A DNA stretch of 64,000 nt from Brachycybe producta (Eukaryota > Arthropoda > Diplopoda > Playtdesmida > Andrognathidae). The notes beneath the pieces are model-generated. The model was not told where the DNA came from. It saw nothing but the letters and a program-made list of their open reading frames with translations, and did no database searches. The position numbers and the translations under genes were made by a program. The stretch covers positions 5,047,277 through 5,111,276 of the forward strand of contig JAUPFP010000008.1 in assembly GCA_036925085.1 (NCBI GenBank), given 5' to 3'. Of this stretch, positions 12,735 to 25,546 are shown piece after piece. How positions within the stretch are numbered: position 1 is the first letter of the stretch; each line of letters starts with the position of its first letter.

Positions 12735-14563
12735 ACCTGTTCGTCATATATACAGTATATCCTTTCAACTCTCTTAAATACAATTTATCAATTGAAAAAA
12801 GGAAATTATTTCCGGATATGCTTGATTCATTTTGCCATTTTCTTCTCAAATGTGAGACTTTTGAGAAGAAAAATGATTGTCGTATTAATTTTAATCTTCT
12901 CAAGAAAGCAAGTATGTTACGATTAGATGCTCGTTTTCTTTCCGGACACTTTTTTACTCTCTCTTTTCTTTCCAGATAATAATTTTCTCTTTAGTTACCG
13001 GACACAGCCAATACTAAAATTCCTCCAGTATAACTCTAAAACAAAGATAATTCCATTTTTCTTTTCTCTTTTTGTTTGTTATTTCTGAGATGAAGTACTT
13101 TTCTTTCTGTCTGCTTTTTACTTTACTAACGGATTAGAAATCAACAAAAAAAATGAAGGAACAAATTTGTAGACAGAAGAAGAAGAAGAGACACCAAAAC
13201 CAAAAAAATATATAATTCTTTTCAATTTCTATGTCAACTCAGATTCTTGCGCAACCAATTTTAGTTTGCATTGCAAATACAATGTGTAAGTAGGTAATTT
13301 AAATGCAAAAGTACACATGAACCAAAACTAAACTAATTTAAACGTCCTAGTAATAAAATGTCAAATATACAATTGAGAGAAGATCGAGAAAAGAAAGGAA
13401 AGAATAATAACACATATATATATAGTGACAGGCCTAACTATATACCAAAAAAAAAACATCTACAGATTGTTGTTTTTTTCCAATAACTTTTTTTGATCAA
13501 AAAAGTTTTATCAAAACTAAAAAAAAAAAAACGTTATCACATTTGTGACAAAACTACAACAAAAAAAAAACTTTAAAAAGTCGCGTTTTTCTTCTGACTT
13601 CTAGTCTGTTCTTTAAAAAGATCACATCTTTACCATTGGTCACTTGATTATAAACCTATATACGGAGGTCAAAGGTCACTTGCATTTACAGGCACCATAT
13701 ATAATCTTATATTTATACTATTAAAACTAGAAAGAAAAAAATCTATATGAGAAAGAGAGGAGATGCTCCTTTTTTTCTATTCACTTGTATTGTGCCCAAA
13801 TTTCCACATGCTTGAAGTTCAATACAGACGACATAGAAAAAAATGTTCGTCAAAATGTCCGTTTTTGGCGGAGAGTAGGATGTACAGTATTTGAATTTAG
13901 TCATACTCCCCCCCCCCCACCCACCCTTTCCCAATTTCACTGGACATCAAAAGTGAAAAGTGCGGGAAGAAACGCGTGATCGATTACGCGTTGCTGCTCT
14001 TTTGTATATTCGTCCTATCGATAAAGATTCAAGATTCACTCAAACTGATCAAACACAATTCTAAGCTTTTATCAACCCCTCCCAACCTCCTTCTCCTTTA
14101 TTCCTTTTCATTTTTTTTTTGCAGTATACATGTAGAGAGAAACCATTTTCAGTCGTTTTTATTCCCCTCCTACTTTTTTTTGTGTTAAAAAAAATAAGAT
14201 CAGTAGAAAAAAAATAAATAAAAGCGAACGTCAACCGTCATAGAGAAAGAAAAAAAGAAATTCTTTTTGTCCAAAAAAGGGATTTAACTTCGATTTCTCA
14301 CATCCTTTTATATTATATTGCTCAGATCTATCTACCCGCCACCAAAACCAACTAGAATTTAAAAAAAATATTGTATAGAGTAAAAGTAGACACCATGTTT
14401 TATCGACCATCACAAACTTAACATTTATACTTTCAAGGAAAAGTTGGAATATAAAAAGTCATCTATGAAAACTGACATCATGAAATATGTTTCTTAAGTT
14501 AGTTAAACAATAATTAAAAAAAAATATTATTAAAACTAGAATCGTAGCCTGTTATACTAAAAA
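12735..14563. other. AT-rich non-coding DNA
   Basis: Contains a C-run near 13908-13919 and short TATA runs. No gene or bounded repeat is supported. Confidence 0.5.
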
Positions 14564-15111
14564 CTAGTGGGGTAACCCGTCATAAATGACGGGAGCAAAA
14601 TTCACAGGCAATTGTGCCCAGCAATAGAATTTCTTTTCCTCCGCCCTTTTATGACGTCAAACCAAGTAACAAACCAATTAGAAATTGATGACGTTCATAA
14701 AAGGGCTGAGCAAAAAAAATTTTTAATGCTGGGCACAGTTGCCCGTGATAAATTCTAGTTTAATTTTGCTACTATTATTCCCTCCCCTTTTTATATTTGA
14801 AAGAGAAAATGAGTTTTTCATTTTCTCTGGTGTGCGCATGCGCGTCGTTTGTTCCTTTTTTACTCCCTTCATTTCAATTTCAGTCACCCCTCCCCCTTTT
14901 TTCTCCCTCCACGTTTCCCTCTCTCTCTCTCTCTCTCTCCTACACTTTCCAACCTTTTCCCCTCTCCAATTTAATATCAATGGGGTTCTTGGATGGGGAG
15001 TGTGCAACATATAGTTGACCTTGAGAAAAAAAGCGGTTCATTTATTCATTTAAATTTATATAAATTGTACAGCGTTAATCGCACGCACACACACACACAC
15101 ACAGACCTGGC
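14564..15111 (-). mobile_element. Helitron-like non-autonomous element, copy 2, with nested MITE-like palindrome
   Basis: On the minus strand it begins GCCAGGTCTGT (15111), runs through a CA/GT microsatellite and the shared core, and ends with the ATGACGGG hairpin (14576-14593) and CTAG (14564-14567) before T. Inside, at about 14606-14755, is an inverted repeat whose arms carry AGGCAATTGTGCCCAGCA and TGCTGGGCACAGTTGCC. These arms resemble the ends of the MITE at 37530. A (TA)n run follows at 15112-15184. Confidence 0.55.
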
Positions 15112-15184
<73 letters not shown>

Positions 15185-15185
<1 letters not shown>

Positions 15186-16205
15186 ATAGTTTCATGAAGG
15201 AAGAGATCTTTCAAAGTAAACTTTTTACAGTTGCAGCACAGTTACTTGAAGCTTATGACGTCAGTGAGGATGATTAAAAAGTTAGGCTTGTGTCATTTCG
15301 TTTGATAGAAAAGGACTAATAAAAACCGATCTCTCAACAGTTTAAAACACAATGTTTCTTTAATTATTTTGTTATTACCCCCATTATCAAACAAAATGTC
15401 AATTATAAATTTTTAGTCCAAGCCCTCTGACGTCATGAGCTTCAAATTATGATGCGGACAACTATACCAGAATTTCACCATGTTTTGCTACTATTCTAGT
15501 TTATAACAAACTTATTTTTGTTGTTCTTTAAAGTTTAGAAAACTTAAGTTAACTACTATAATATACAGAATCTATGTGTAAAAGTGTGTTAGCAAATTTT
15601 TCTGGCAAAAAAAGCATTCAGCTTTAAATTAAAACTCTTCCTGAAGAGTAAATATTTCGATAACTTGTGTTAAAAGATGTTCATTTTAATTAAAAGGTTT
15701 TCATTTAAACAAGTAACAAAACGAATCAAAGAGATTTAACCGGCAATATATGAAAAGAGAATATAAATAAAAATGAGAGAGAATGTTTATGTGTATTCAT
15801 GTTGGAGGACAAGTTCACCATTTTCCAGATTCGTACAACCGTAAAGTGTGACGTGAGAAACACCACAGGTGACATTCCAAATGACATGTCCCACAGAAGA
15901 ACCAATTTACGAGCCAACGGATAAAAAGAGAATGCATCCAAACACGCCTCATAAAGCATAAGGTACACACACATAATAACAAGAACAAAACTAAAGAAAA
16001 GGAAAACTAAAAATGAAGAAGTGCAGCACCAATCTTTCTTCAATGTTAGACAAATTGTATCTGACAAATGTCACTTGTGTCGTCATCTTAGTACAACATA
16101 AGTCTTCATCAACGTCTCTCATTTTATGACCTCAATTTCTTTTCTTTTTTTTAAAAAAAAAACAATCGTAGAAGAGGAAGAAGAAAAAATGTAAACACTA
16201 GTTAG
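15185..16205. other. Non-coding DNA with less AT-biased patch
   Basis: The (TA)n tract ends at about 15184. A patch at about 15790-16085 has more balanced base use and a 113-codon hydrophobic minus-strand frame. It shows no domain, and the plus strand is also open for about 60 codons there, so I do not call a gene. Confidence 0.35.
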
Positions 16206-16433
16206 TCTGGCTTCACCCGTACCACTTTGTGTCACCATAAAATAACTCCATAAAGTGGCTGATACGGCTTGCTTCACACGAACAACTCAGTGGTCACCAC
16301 TTGTGACAGGACTCAAATCATTGATAAGCAACTGTAGGACAAAAACAATGTCTCGTGTGAACATCTCTTAATTAATGGCTTTCAAAAACAACCACTTTTT
16401 GTGGCGCCACAAAATGGTTCGTATGAAGCAAAC
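16206..16433. mobile_element. MITE with TGGCTTCAC-type inverted ends
   Basis: Left TGGCTTCACCCGTACCACTT then TGTG; right CACAAAATGGTTCGTATGAA then GCAAAC. The arms are an imperfect 24-bp inverted repeat around a non-coding core with GACAACTTGTGACAGG-like words. Superfamily unknown. Confidence 0.5.
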
Positions 16434-16678
16434 ATATCCGACACTGTCATAAACTCTACGATTTTCCAGCCGGTTAAATGAACATGTTCCTTAACGTAAC
16501 AGCATAAACATAATAAAAACCTTTAACAACGGGCAATCACTGCTAACACATCGAATCTGGGGATTAAAAGCTATAATTAACTTACAGTTGTATTTTAATT
16601 CTAGAAGAACTCTAGCCTCTAACGAGCCTATTTAGAATTAAGAGTGCTCCATAGAAAAATCCTTGTGTAACTGTAAGA

Positions 16679-16954
16679 TAGATGGCGCCTGCAACCTCCA
16701 TAGGTGGCAAACTACACTCGCATACAAATTAGTTGAAACAGAATGCAGCCTTTTATCTCTAAAAGCGCGTCCAAAATAACCTTAAATATCAGCACGTGAC
16801 AAACTTACCCATAACATAATATAAGTGAAGAGAGCACGTGTAGAAATAGCGATGACGCAATTACCACGTTTACCACGTGAAAAAAAGAGAAGGTGAGTCA
16901 GAATTGAAAAGTGTCTGCAGTACATTTCTATGAGAGGGCTAGTGGCGCCATCTA
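16679..16954. mobile_element. TAGATGGCGCC-ended element, copy 1
   Basis: Ends TAGATGGCGCC and GGCGCCATCTA are inverted repeats. The interior shares CACGTGACAAACTTACCC, the TTTCTATG region and other words with the inverted copy at 41687-41913. It contains several CACGTG or near-CACGTG sites. Non-coding. Confidence 0.6.
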
Positions 16955-17448
16955 ACACTACAGAGACAATATAAAAAATCTACTTACATTCGTAACTACA
17001 AAGTATTCTTATTAAATTTGGGCCGTAAATGTTTAAGACAGAAAAAAAATCCCTTTTTTCCAAGTATAGAATAAACTTTTATTATTAGTTTTTTTTTATT
17101 AGAATTATATCGATAACATAGCCATCTAAAAAACAAACATTTCTCCTATTTTTCTAGACTGTCAGAGATTACTATGGTCACCGATAGAATTAAAGCAACA
17201 TATTGAATATTTTGGGATTCTCTAGCTCACTTCTCTTTTGTAAAGATTAACCCAAACTGTATTTCATGTGAAAGAAGTGTGTGTAATATTGATTTTGTTG
17301 AAGTGAGAGAAAGGGAAGAGAGGAAATACATTGAAGTACTTGAGATTAAGCCACCTGTATACAAGAGAATTATATCATCTTGCATTTGATGGTCATCTCT
17401 TGATTTAATAACATATCTTTCTCTATATATTATACATGTATATTTCTA

Positions 17449-17540
<92 letters not shown>

Positions 17541-18459
17541 AGATAAATATGTATCATTCTAGGTTCTTGTTATCTTTAAGTAGATCTCCAACACCAGTGT
17601 CTGTGTATCCCTCCACCTTCTCCACCAAAGTCCACCCAAATATACAAAGTTTGCATCTCATATTAAGTACAGTCCTAGGATTATGAGTGTATTACATTCG
17701 TCCACATATCCGTAAAACAAATAAAAGGCATTTATTAAACCAAGGGGATGACGAGCAATGAAATGAAAATAGGGAAAAAAAGATGAACTGGATGAATGGA
17801 TCTCAAAAACCCCAAATAAAAACTTTCAATATATTGGCTACAACCAATCATAATTTATTTAAAAGATATTAAAATTAAAATATATTTACCGTTATTCATT
17901 TAATTAATAATCAAGTTTCTCGAAAACTTTCAATTATTCTTTAAACTAAGGCTAAGATCACAAATGCAGAAAAAAAAAAACGACTGAAAAACAGATTTTT
18001 ATTTTATAAATAGGAAGAAAAAATTTGGTAAAATTGCTTCTTCCTGCCACGTTTATTTACAATGTTACCAGCCAATAAGAAGACGTTCTTCAGACACATC
18101 ATCTTTTATGGCTGCTCCTCCTCCTCCTCCTATTTTTATTTCACTTAATATCAAATCAAAAACATCCTTGAAATGTTTTCTACTGTAATGTGCGAGAACC
18201 CTTTGAATGGATGAATGCAAATAAATATCGAAATATACCTGAAACTTACGCCTATTTCTACGTTCAGCTTCTTTTTACGCATGTGTGAACCAGGCTTTAG
18301 TCTTCAAAACACAAAAATGAAAAAGAGTTAAATGAAAATGTGAAACATTAAAACAAATAGGCGTATTGAACAAAATGATCAATTTTGTGACTTGGATCTT
18401 GTATTCATTTCATCCCCTTTTGTATCGGTTTTGTTCAAACACAAGATGATACACAAGCT

Positions 18460-18510
<51 letters not shown>

Positions 18511-18684
18511 ATGAAAATCTCTCTTTCTCGCTTTCTTTTCGTTTTTAATGTGTATGTGGTTCATATTGTGGCATTGAAATTGGTGTTATAGCCTGCAGTA
18601 TTCATAAATATTGACCAAGAAGATGTGCAAACACATAAGTATGAGGTTGTTTGGTTTTGAAGCATATTAAAAGGGTTTTGTGAA

Positions 18685-18727
<43 letters not shown>

Positions 18728-19845
18728 AGCATGTATGCAACCGTGATTCATAATTATTAAAATTAAAATACACATCAGTGCCACCTATCAGCCGTAACTA
18801 GCAATCACGATTCCCTTTAAAATTAATCATATAGAAAAGAAGAATAAAAAAAACTCCGAACCCCCTAAACATAAAAAAGACGATTTAAAACAGTTAAAAC
18901 AATACAAATATAAGCCGAAGACGTTTTCTTCTAATTTTAAAACAAAACGGAAGTTTTTTTTTACTACATTAAACTTAACCAAATTCCAAACTATAAGAAA
19001 AAGCAGAAGAAGAAAACAAATAAAAATTCAATTATGGGTTCATTCAGTTAGCCCTTGAGCCTGAATAACTAGTTAGATATTTTTCTGAGCCATTGTTGGG
19101 TTCAATAATAGCCCAATCCCACCCACCTATTCTCCACATTTAGTATTCCCGATACACCACTGCAAAACAAGAAAAACCATTATGTTCAAAACCCATTAAC
19201 TCGTTCATCAAGCACCAGGAGAGAATAGAATAGAAGAAAACAGGAGGAAGAAGAAAAAAAAGCACTTAACATTATACACTATAGCACCCATTTATTTTCA
19301 CGAATGCATTTATGCCTCTTATGCAAATTACGATTCGAAATGAGAACAGCTTAAAAATGACTGCTGCAACACATATACAAGAAAGCAAGCAAACAACAAC
19401 AAAAAAAAAATTACTGAAAAGTTCCAAATGAAATTCAAAGAGATTTATTCAGAAAGACAAAAAAAAAACACAAGAACAACTTCACAAACAAGAAAAGATC
19501 CTTCATTTTATTCTTTTAAAAATAAAAAAGTAGCTTAATTTCTTGAAAAATAAAACATGCAAGCTTTTTAGTTTGATATTTAGTTTTTTTTTTAAAGAAT
19601 TGTAGGTAAAAAGAAGAGAGGAAATTGGGAACACAATGCAAAAATGCTTTTGTTTCTGCGTTTCAATAACAAAAAAATATGAAGTTTATAGAGAACACAT
19701 GAAGATTTTAGAGAGAGAGAGAGAGAGAGAGGGAGAGACTACCCATTGTGTTTAGTCGTCCCTCTCTTTAATCATTTTGAAAGCTGTGTATGACAGGACT
19801 CTATTGTGAGGGGAAAATATAAGGAAAAAGATGTCTACCTATCTT

Positions 19846-19880
<35 letters not shown>

Positions 19881-21811
19881 AGTTCAAAATGAGTAAAGAA
19901 TTGCAAAATAAATCTTAGTCCTGATTTTCTGCTGCACCCATATTAAAGTATATATATATGACAGATGTTTTTATGTATTCACATTTGAATTGTTTTAATT
20001 TAAATATCCAATGAGCCAGAAGAAGAAAAAAAAAGCTACAAGCATGTTGGTAAACTCAACACAAAAACCAACAGTGAAATCATTTTTTTGACGTCACACT
20101 GAGACAGAAACAGTGAAACTTAGCCACATTTTTTTCTCTTAAGAAATCAAGTCACTCAACGGATATTTAATGTGCGCGCGCAGATGAGACAAAACAGAAA
20201 ATGACGTTGATTCATCTTAAAACCAATACAATTTAATTGCTGAGGAAATCGTAAATATTTTAAGAAAAGTATTGTCAACAGTTACGTCACGATGATTAAC
20301 GTTGCTGTTAATTCATTACTTTCAGGCGGCTGCACCTCTTTTTATGAAATTCACGATATTCCAATATATCCTCAACATGACATCAACTGCTGAATTTCGT
20401 ATTAAGCTTAGCAACCTGCTGAGTGTTTTCTACTTCTTTTCTTCTTCTTCTTATTTCTTGTTTAAAAAGATCACGCCACCTATTGGTAGATTTTCATTAT
20501 AAAACGTAAAGAAAACGTGACAAAAATGTAATCGTATTTTTTTTAACTTTAAAAAATAAATAAATGGATATAACAGAATAAATATATAAAGAGAAGAAAG
20601 AGAGAGATAGGAAGAAAAAAAAATGTATTGATATTTTTCATTCAGTTGTATGGCTTAAGACAAGCAGAAGAAAATAAAAGTCCCTCAAGTCTGTTTCTGC
20701 GTTCACCACAGATAGATGAAAACCATTTTTCTTATGTTTTCAAACATCATTTAGAAAACGAAAAAAAAAAAAATACATAAGAATCTGAAAAAAAAAAAAA
20801 AATAAATGTCTGACTTGTGAATGAGAGAGTATTTTTGAAATGATGTCAGTGAAAGAGGAGGCTACAATAACAAATGACTGAAACAAATGAATCACCATGA
20901 GCTTACTTACTCTTCTTTCTCTCCCAGCTGAAAACACTCTTGAGTGATATATTCTTTAAATAAAACAAAATAAGAAGAAAAGATTGGTAAAAATTGGACC
21001 CGGTGGCAAGTTAGTTACCAGTTGGTAACAGTGACCAAAAAAAAAAAGCAACATCACAACGAGACCAATATAACCAAAGTCAAACAAACAAAATATGACA
21101 TTTATAAGATCAGAATGAAGAAGAGAGAAAGTAAATGGTTTCCATGAAAATTGATTTCGACGAAACTTGAACGTTGTTTATGAATACAAAAAAAAATGAG
21201 AGGACGGAAATGTTTGCCTACTTTACATCGATTGGACACACAATTCTATGAGTCCTATCACATATTATTATAATGAAAGTTAGTTGAAGAACTGCAGTAG
21301 TAAAGAAACACCCCATGTTGAGAAAACTATTTATGGTTATTGTAATTAATAAACCTCAAGGAAATGATTTTTTTTGTTATTTTCAATGAAACTAAAGAAC
21401 GTATTAAATTTTCTACTACAATAATGCCTACCTTTTATAATTAATTACAATGCAAAACCAGAAAAAAAGTTTCAGATTTCAAAATCGTTCAAAAGACACG
21501 ATGATAAGCAATCTATAAAAAAAAACAAGTGCATATTATTTATTTGTACTCAAATTACAGTACAATAACAAAAGCTTAGGACGTACATGATAAGCCAATA
21601 AGAGTGTAACTGCGTACATAAGTAGTATGCGTGTGCCTGAATTGACGTAATTCAGTGTGTAATGATGCCTCAATAGAATAATTACACCAGTTTAAGCGGT
21701 TGAGAAAAAAAAAATGTGACGTCAAAATGACATTTCCCCTCAACCACTTTAAAGCGTGTCTTCTTCTCATACTTTCATACTTAATTGAGGTACTACTGTG
21801 TGTGCATATAT
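16955..21811. repeat. Microsatellite-rich non-coding DNA
   Basis: Holds a long (TA)n at about 17457-17536, (GA)n at about 18462-18507, a composite (ATC)n then (AGC)n at 18684-18731, (GA)n near 19709-19730 and (TC)n at about 19849-19881. No gene is supported. Confidence 0.65.
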
Positions 21812-22006
21812 GTTACTGTCAATCTGCGGAATCAGTCAATCTGCAGGTTGCCTAGGCAATCTGCAAAACAACCAACCTCTGCTAGTGAATCTGCAAAATT
21901 CAACAACTAAAATGTATTGAATTCTGCAGATTCACTAGCAGTTTGATGGTTTTGCAGATTGCCTAGGCAATCAGCAGATTGACTGATTCTGCAGATTGAA
22001 TGTAAC
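21812..22006. mobile_element. GTTAC-ended palindromic MITE, copy 1
   Basis: Ends GTTACTGTCAATCTGCGGAA and CAGATTGAATGTAAC. Nearly the whole 195 bp is a fold-back with arms carrying GCCTAGGCAATCTGC and GCAGATTGCCTAGGC and a CTGCTAGTGAATCTGC inner stem. Related copies lie at 38115-38290 and, truncated, 39685-39760. Flanks are ATAT-rich, so the target duplication is ambiguous. Confidence 0.65.
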
Positions 22007-24455
22007 ATATACATGTATATAGAGTATAATGATCTGTAACTGAAAAATTGACCCTCCCAACAACAATAATTATTGAGTTTTACACGCACCATAAGATGTT
22101 GTCAATTTGGTGGCTTGAAAGTTGCTCAAATCACTCTGGCAACAAAACGATAATTAGAAATATTGTGAAATTACCAATACTATTTACCAAGAGAATATAT
22201 ATACGCACTAGTTTTCTAAAAGTTAGAAGATGTTGCTGCTACTGAAGAACAACTAACTGTTCACACCATTGAACCCTTTTGAGGTCAATGATCTTTAACA
22301 TGGTTGTACCAAATTAGCATAATTCAAAAGGGTATCCGAATAAAAAAACCCTTTGAATAATGCAACAAAAAGAAGATTCACTAATTTATCGAACACAGAC
22401 CGTAAGATTACAGAAGAAGAAGAAGAACAGGCAATACATTGAACATCTATTTAGCCTCTTCTAGAGGTAAATATGAGAAAGTCATTGAAACATTCCTGTT
22501 AATCTGTGACTAAACATACCAAGTACAAACTTATACAGCTCTTTTGACCTAACAAAAAAAAGACCTCTTCACCTAAACACCAACATTCAAGAAGTGATTA
22601 CAACTTGAAATGCTTAAAAACATTCTTACGAATTTAAACCATGTTCTTGGAAACAACAAATTTCACTTAACATTACATTTCTAATATGATTTTATGTGTG
22701 TCTTTCCTTCAAAGACATCACAACTAACATCGGTGTAACAATCAGAATGGATTGATTTTAAATTAATTATTAAAAGATTTTTTTTCAAATCAGACTTTTT
22801 TCATTTTTTTTATAAAAAAAAATAAGAAAAATTGAGACTTCATTATTCATTTGTTTTATGTTATCAATTAGAAAATAAGATCATCATTACTTAGTTGAGC
22901 AGTCAAAACTAAAGTGAAATTTGAAAATGACTACATTTTTTTTTAGAAAATTTTAAATAAATAATTTTTTAATAATAAAGTTACCAATTAAATGGCACGT
23001 TTTTTAAAAACTTTAATTGTTTAAGATGTGATTTTCATCTGCATATAAAGTGTAAAATATGTTTAAATTTTTAATTTTTAATGTTAAGTACTGCTTTTTT
23101 GTTGTTGTAAATCGTGATTGATTTAAATCACGATTTTTTATTTAAGTAAAAAATCAGTATTTTCCCCACCCTGATACCAATGCCCCCCCCCCAAAATAAA
23201 AATAAGTTCCTTTTGCATAAGATATTCTGTAAAATAATAGATTTACGTTATAAACAATGTTTATTTCGCAGGTCAAACCAGCGCAAAACGTAAAAAAACC
23301 AATAAAGAATGAATGGAAATTTAACCCAATTCAATTGAGTTTAAATAGTGCAGCGAATTTTAGTAGAAAATATGAAAAGAACGAAATCTAATATTACATA
23401 CTTTTAACCATTTATTGATTTTATAATAATGTAATGTAAAAAGAAAATATCGTTAACCTGCTGATGATGTATAAAAAAATAAACTGAATTCCACTTATTA
23501 TTACTGAATAAGAAAAACGAAAATAATAATAAGACTCATCATCATCATTTGCAAACAAAATGCACATACACAAAAAAATGTCATTTCATAAATGTAGTAA
23601 AGTAAAAATGAAATAACTTCGCGATATAATGATGAAAAAATAGATATATTTCACAAGGTTTTCTCTCTCTCTCTCTCTCTAGATTTCTACATTTCTATAT
23701 GAAAGAATTTTCTTCAACCTCATTTCTAACAGTTCCAACTTTTTTCACATTTAAAAAAATGTTCTCAACCATTTCTCTCTAATTTCATTTGAGAGTGTTA
23801 TTTATTATAGACATTCCACCCACTCAACTTCATATACAAGTAGCATTAAAAATGCAATCTAAAATTACAATCATTGAAAAAGTTCAAGACACACTTTTCT
23901 CTCTTTTTTTTAAACTTACAATATTTAATTTTTCTTTTTATTAAAAAATTTAAAGAAAAATTGAATTGCTTTCAAAAATGTGGACAAATCAATTAATAAT
24001 AAAAGTTCTGAAGAGAACAAAACGAGTCCAAATATTATTATCATGGTCAAGAAGATGACTTTGTCTTTCGATTCCACAGGGAGAAAGAACACACAAGAAA
24101 GTTTAACCTTTTACTTCAAATAAAGCCATTTAGAAAGAAGAAAGAGAGAAAAATCTGTGTTTCTCTCTTTCACTCTCTCTATTCAACCACAATGTAATGC
24201 AATCCTTTCCAATTCTCTCCTCTTTTTAACGTCATTTGGTTCTCGATACCAACTCAAAACCAACTTTGTTCTCTCTTTTTTTCTCTCTCATTCTTTCTGT
24301 CTTTCTCAAATGTCTACGATATAATCTAGCCATTTTTATGTAGTGGAACTAATAAGAGATGGAAAACGAACGCTATTTGCCCGAAATCTTCAAATAGTAG
24401 CCATGTTTCAAAAAAATGCACAGACATTGGGTTCCATACATATAAGTATACATAT
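22007..24455. other. AT-rich non-coding DNA
   Basis: Contains A/T homopolymers, a short (TC)n near 23661-23681 and pyrimidine-rich sequence at 24230-24310. No gene is supported. The last bases are a CATA-rich target for the retroelement insertion. Confidence 0.5.
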
Positions 24456-25143
24456 TGTGAGCTTTTGACATCAACCAATATTTTATTACCAACCTTTAGA
24501 TGACATTTTCTACTTTTCGTTTCTTCTCTGAGCAGTATGACACCTGCACAGAGAAGATCCGAGCTGTAGAGAGAGCTGGATGGAGATAGATTGAAGTCAC
24601 TCTTCTGCATGGGGGTGAAATCAATGCAGGAGAGTGGCGGCCATCTCTCTCTCTTCCGGTTGATGCTGATATACATCTTCTCCATCGGTATTCCGACTAG
24701 AGAAGATGTTGTAGCTGCTGAGAATCGTATAGCTCCTGCCCTATGAAACCTCCGGCCTCTGAAGAGAAGTTATTAGCATAAAGACATAGAGACAACGCTA
24801 CTTCTTATTACAACACTTTTATTCATTCCTTGTAAGAAGTACAGATACAAGGGTGAATAGTAAAATACTAACTGGAAATCCTCAGGCCCATGATTTGGAA
24901 TGTATCGCAAAAACAGGCAAAGGAAAGAACTGAGGAACAAAGAGGAACATGGTCCTTTTATACCTTGGACCTGTGTACACCTGCGAGGTGTAACCAGGTC
25001 CAAGTGACCATGGTCCTTTATGTATCAATCCGCCACTTGGGCATGAGTCAGAAAGGTGAGTCAGAGAGGAGGGAGGGACGGTTGAGAGTTGTTTACCCCC
25101 CAGGCTATGGTTTTGGCGGGATCACGATTTACAGGGTGTTACA
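24456..25143 (-). repeat. 3' LTR of the retroelement
   Basis: The 688-bp repeat begins TGTAACACCC and ends CTCACA on the minus strand. Its order is two TGACTCA motifs (25057-25063 and 25044-25050), a strong hairpin (24964-25004), a TATA box (24954-24962), and an AATAAA signal (minus strand, 24818-24823), which fits U3, R and U5. No difference from the other LTR was found on line-by-line comparison. Confidence 0.92.
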
Positions 25144-25157
25144 TACCCTCCAACTTT
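25144..25157 (-). other. Short polypurine tract
   Basis: Directly before the 3' LTR, the minus strand reads AAAGTTGGAGGGTA. A purine-rich run at this place primes plus-strand DNA synthesis in LTR elements. It is short and interrupted by two T residues. Confidence 0.55.
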
Positions 25158-25159
25158 GC

Positions 25160-25178
25160 TTGGAGTACGTCCTCGTAC
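25160..25178. other. Hairpin beside the polypurine tract
   Basis: GGAGTACG and CGTACTCC form an 8-bp perfect stem around about 4 bases, within 20 bp of the 3' LTR. Its role is unknown. Confidence 0.45.
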
Positions 25179-25424
25179 TCCAGCCAAGGGTGGAAGGTTT
25201 TCAAGTTACGCAGCGGGGAGACATGGGTGGCTGAGGACTTACCGTGTACAGAGGTGGTTATGGAAAGGCACTGGCACCGAAGTGTCAGCGTCCTTAAAAA
25301 TTGGAAAAGGCTGAAAACATAAAACAAAGATAATTAATGCTCGCTGAGTGGCGAGCCGCTATTGAAATCTAAAAAGAAAAGAACAGTTGCAACGTATTTT
25401 ATTTTTTTATAAATTTTTCGATAA

Positions 25425-25463
25425 TGCCACCCGGATGGGTGGCAACCACATGAGTACATGTGG
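25425..25463. other. Tandem tetraloop hairpins after the second ORF
   Basis: TGCCACCC-GGAT-GGGTGGCA (25425-25444) and CCACATG-AGTA-CATGTGG (25446-25463) are two perfect stems of 8 and 7 bp separated by one base. A third stem, GCTCGC/GCGAGC, lies near 25341-25358. They sit 84 bp past the ORF stop on the transcribed strand. They could be RNA signals for stability, export or packaging, which is inference. Confidence 0.6.
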
Positions 25464-25546
25464 CGCGCAGCTATCCCTGCTGCGGAGGGTGGGGAGGATC
25501 CTGGGTCCATGAACCGTACGGGGGGGTAATCCCGCCGGACCTGGCC

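Noticed and set aside
15726-16067. 113-codon hydrophobic minus-strand frame in a less AT-rich patch
   Set aside because: No domain is recognised. The opposite strand is also open, hydrophobicity follows from A-rich antisense sequence, and no splice context could be defended.
24326-25322. Short frames in and next to the left LTR
   Set aside because: The same frames recur in the right LTR because the sequence is duplicated. They cross promoter and polyadenylation signals, not genes.
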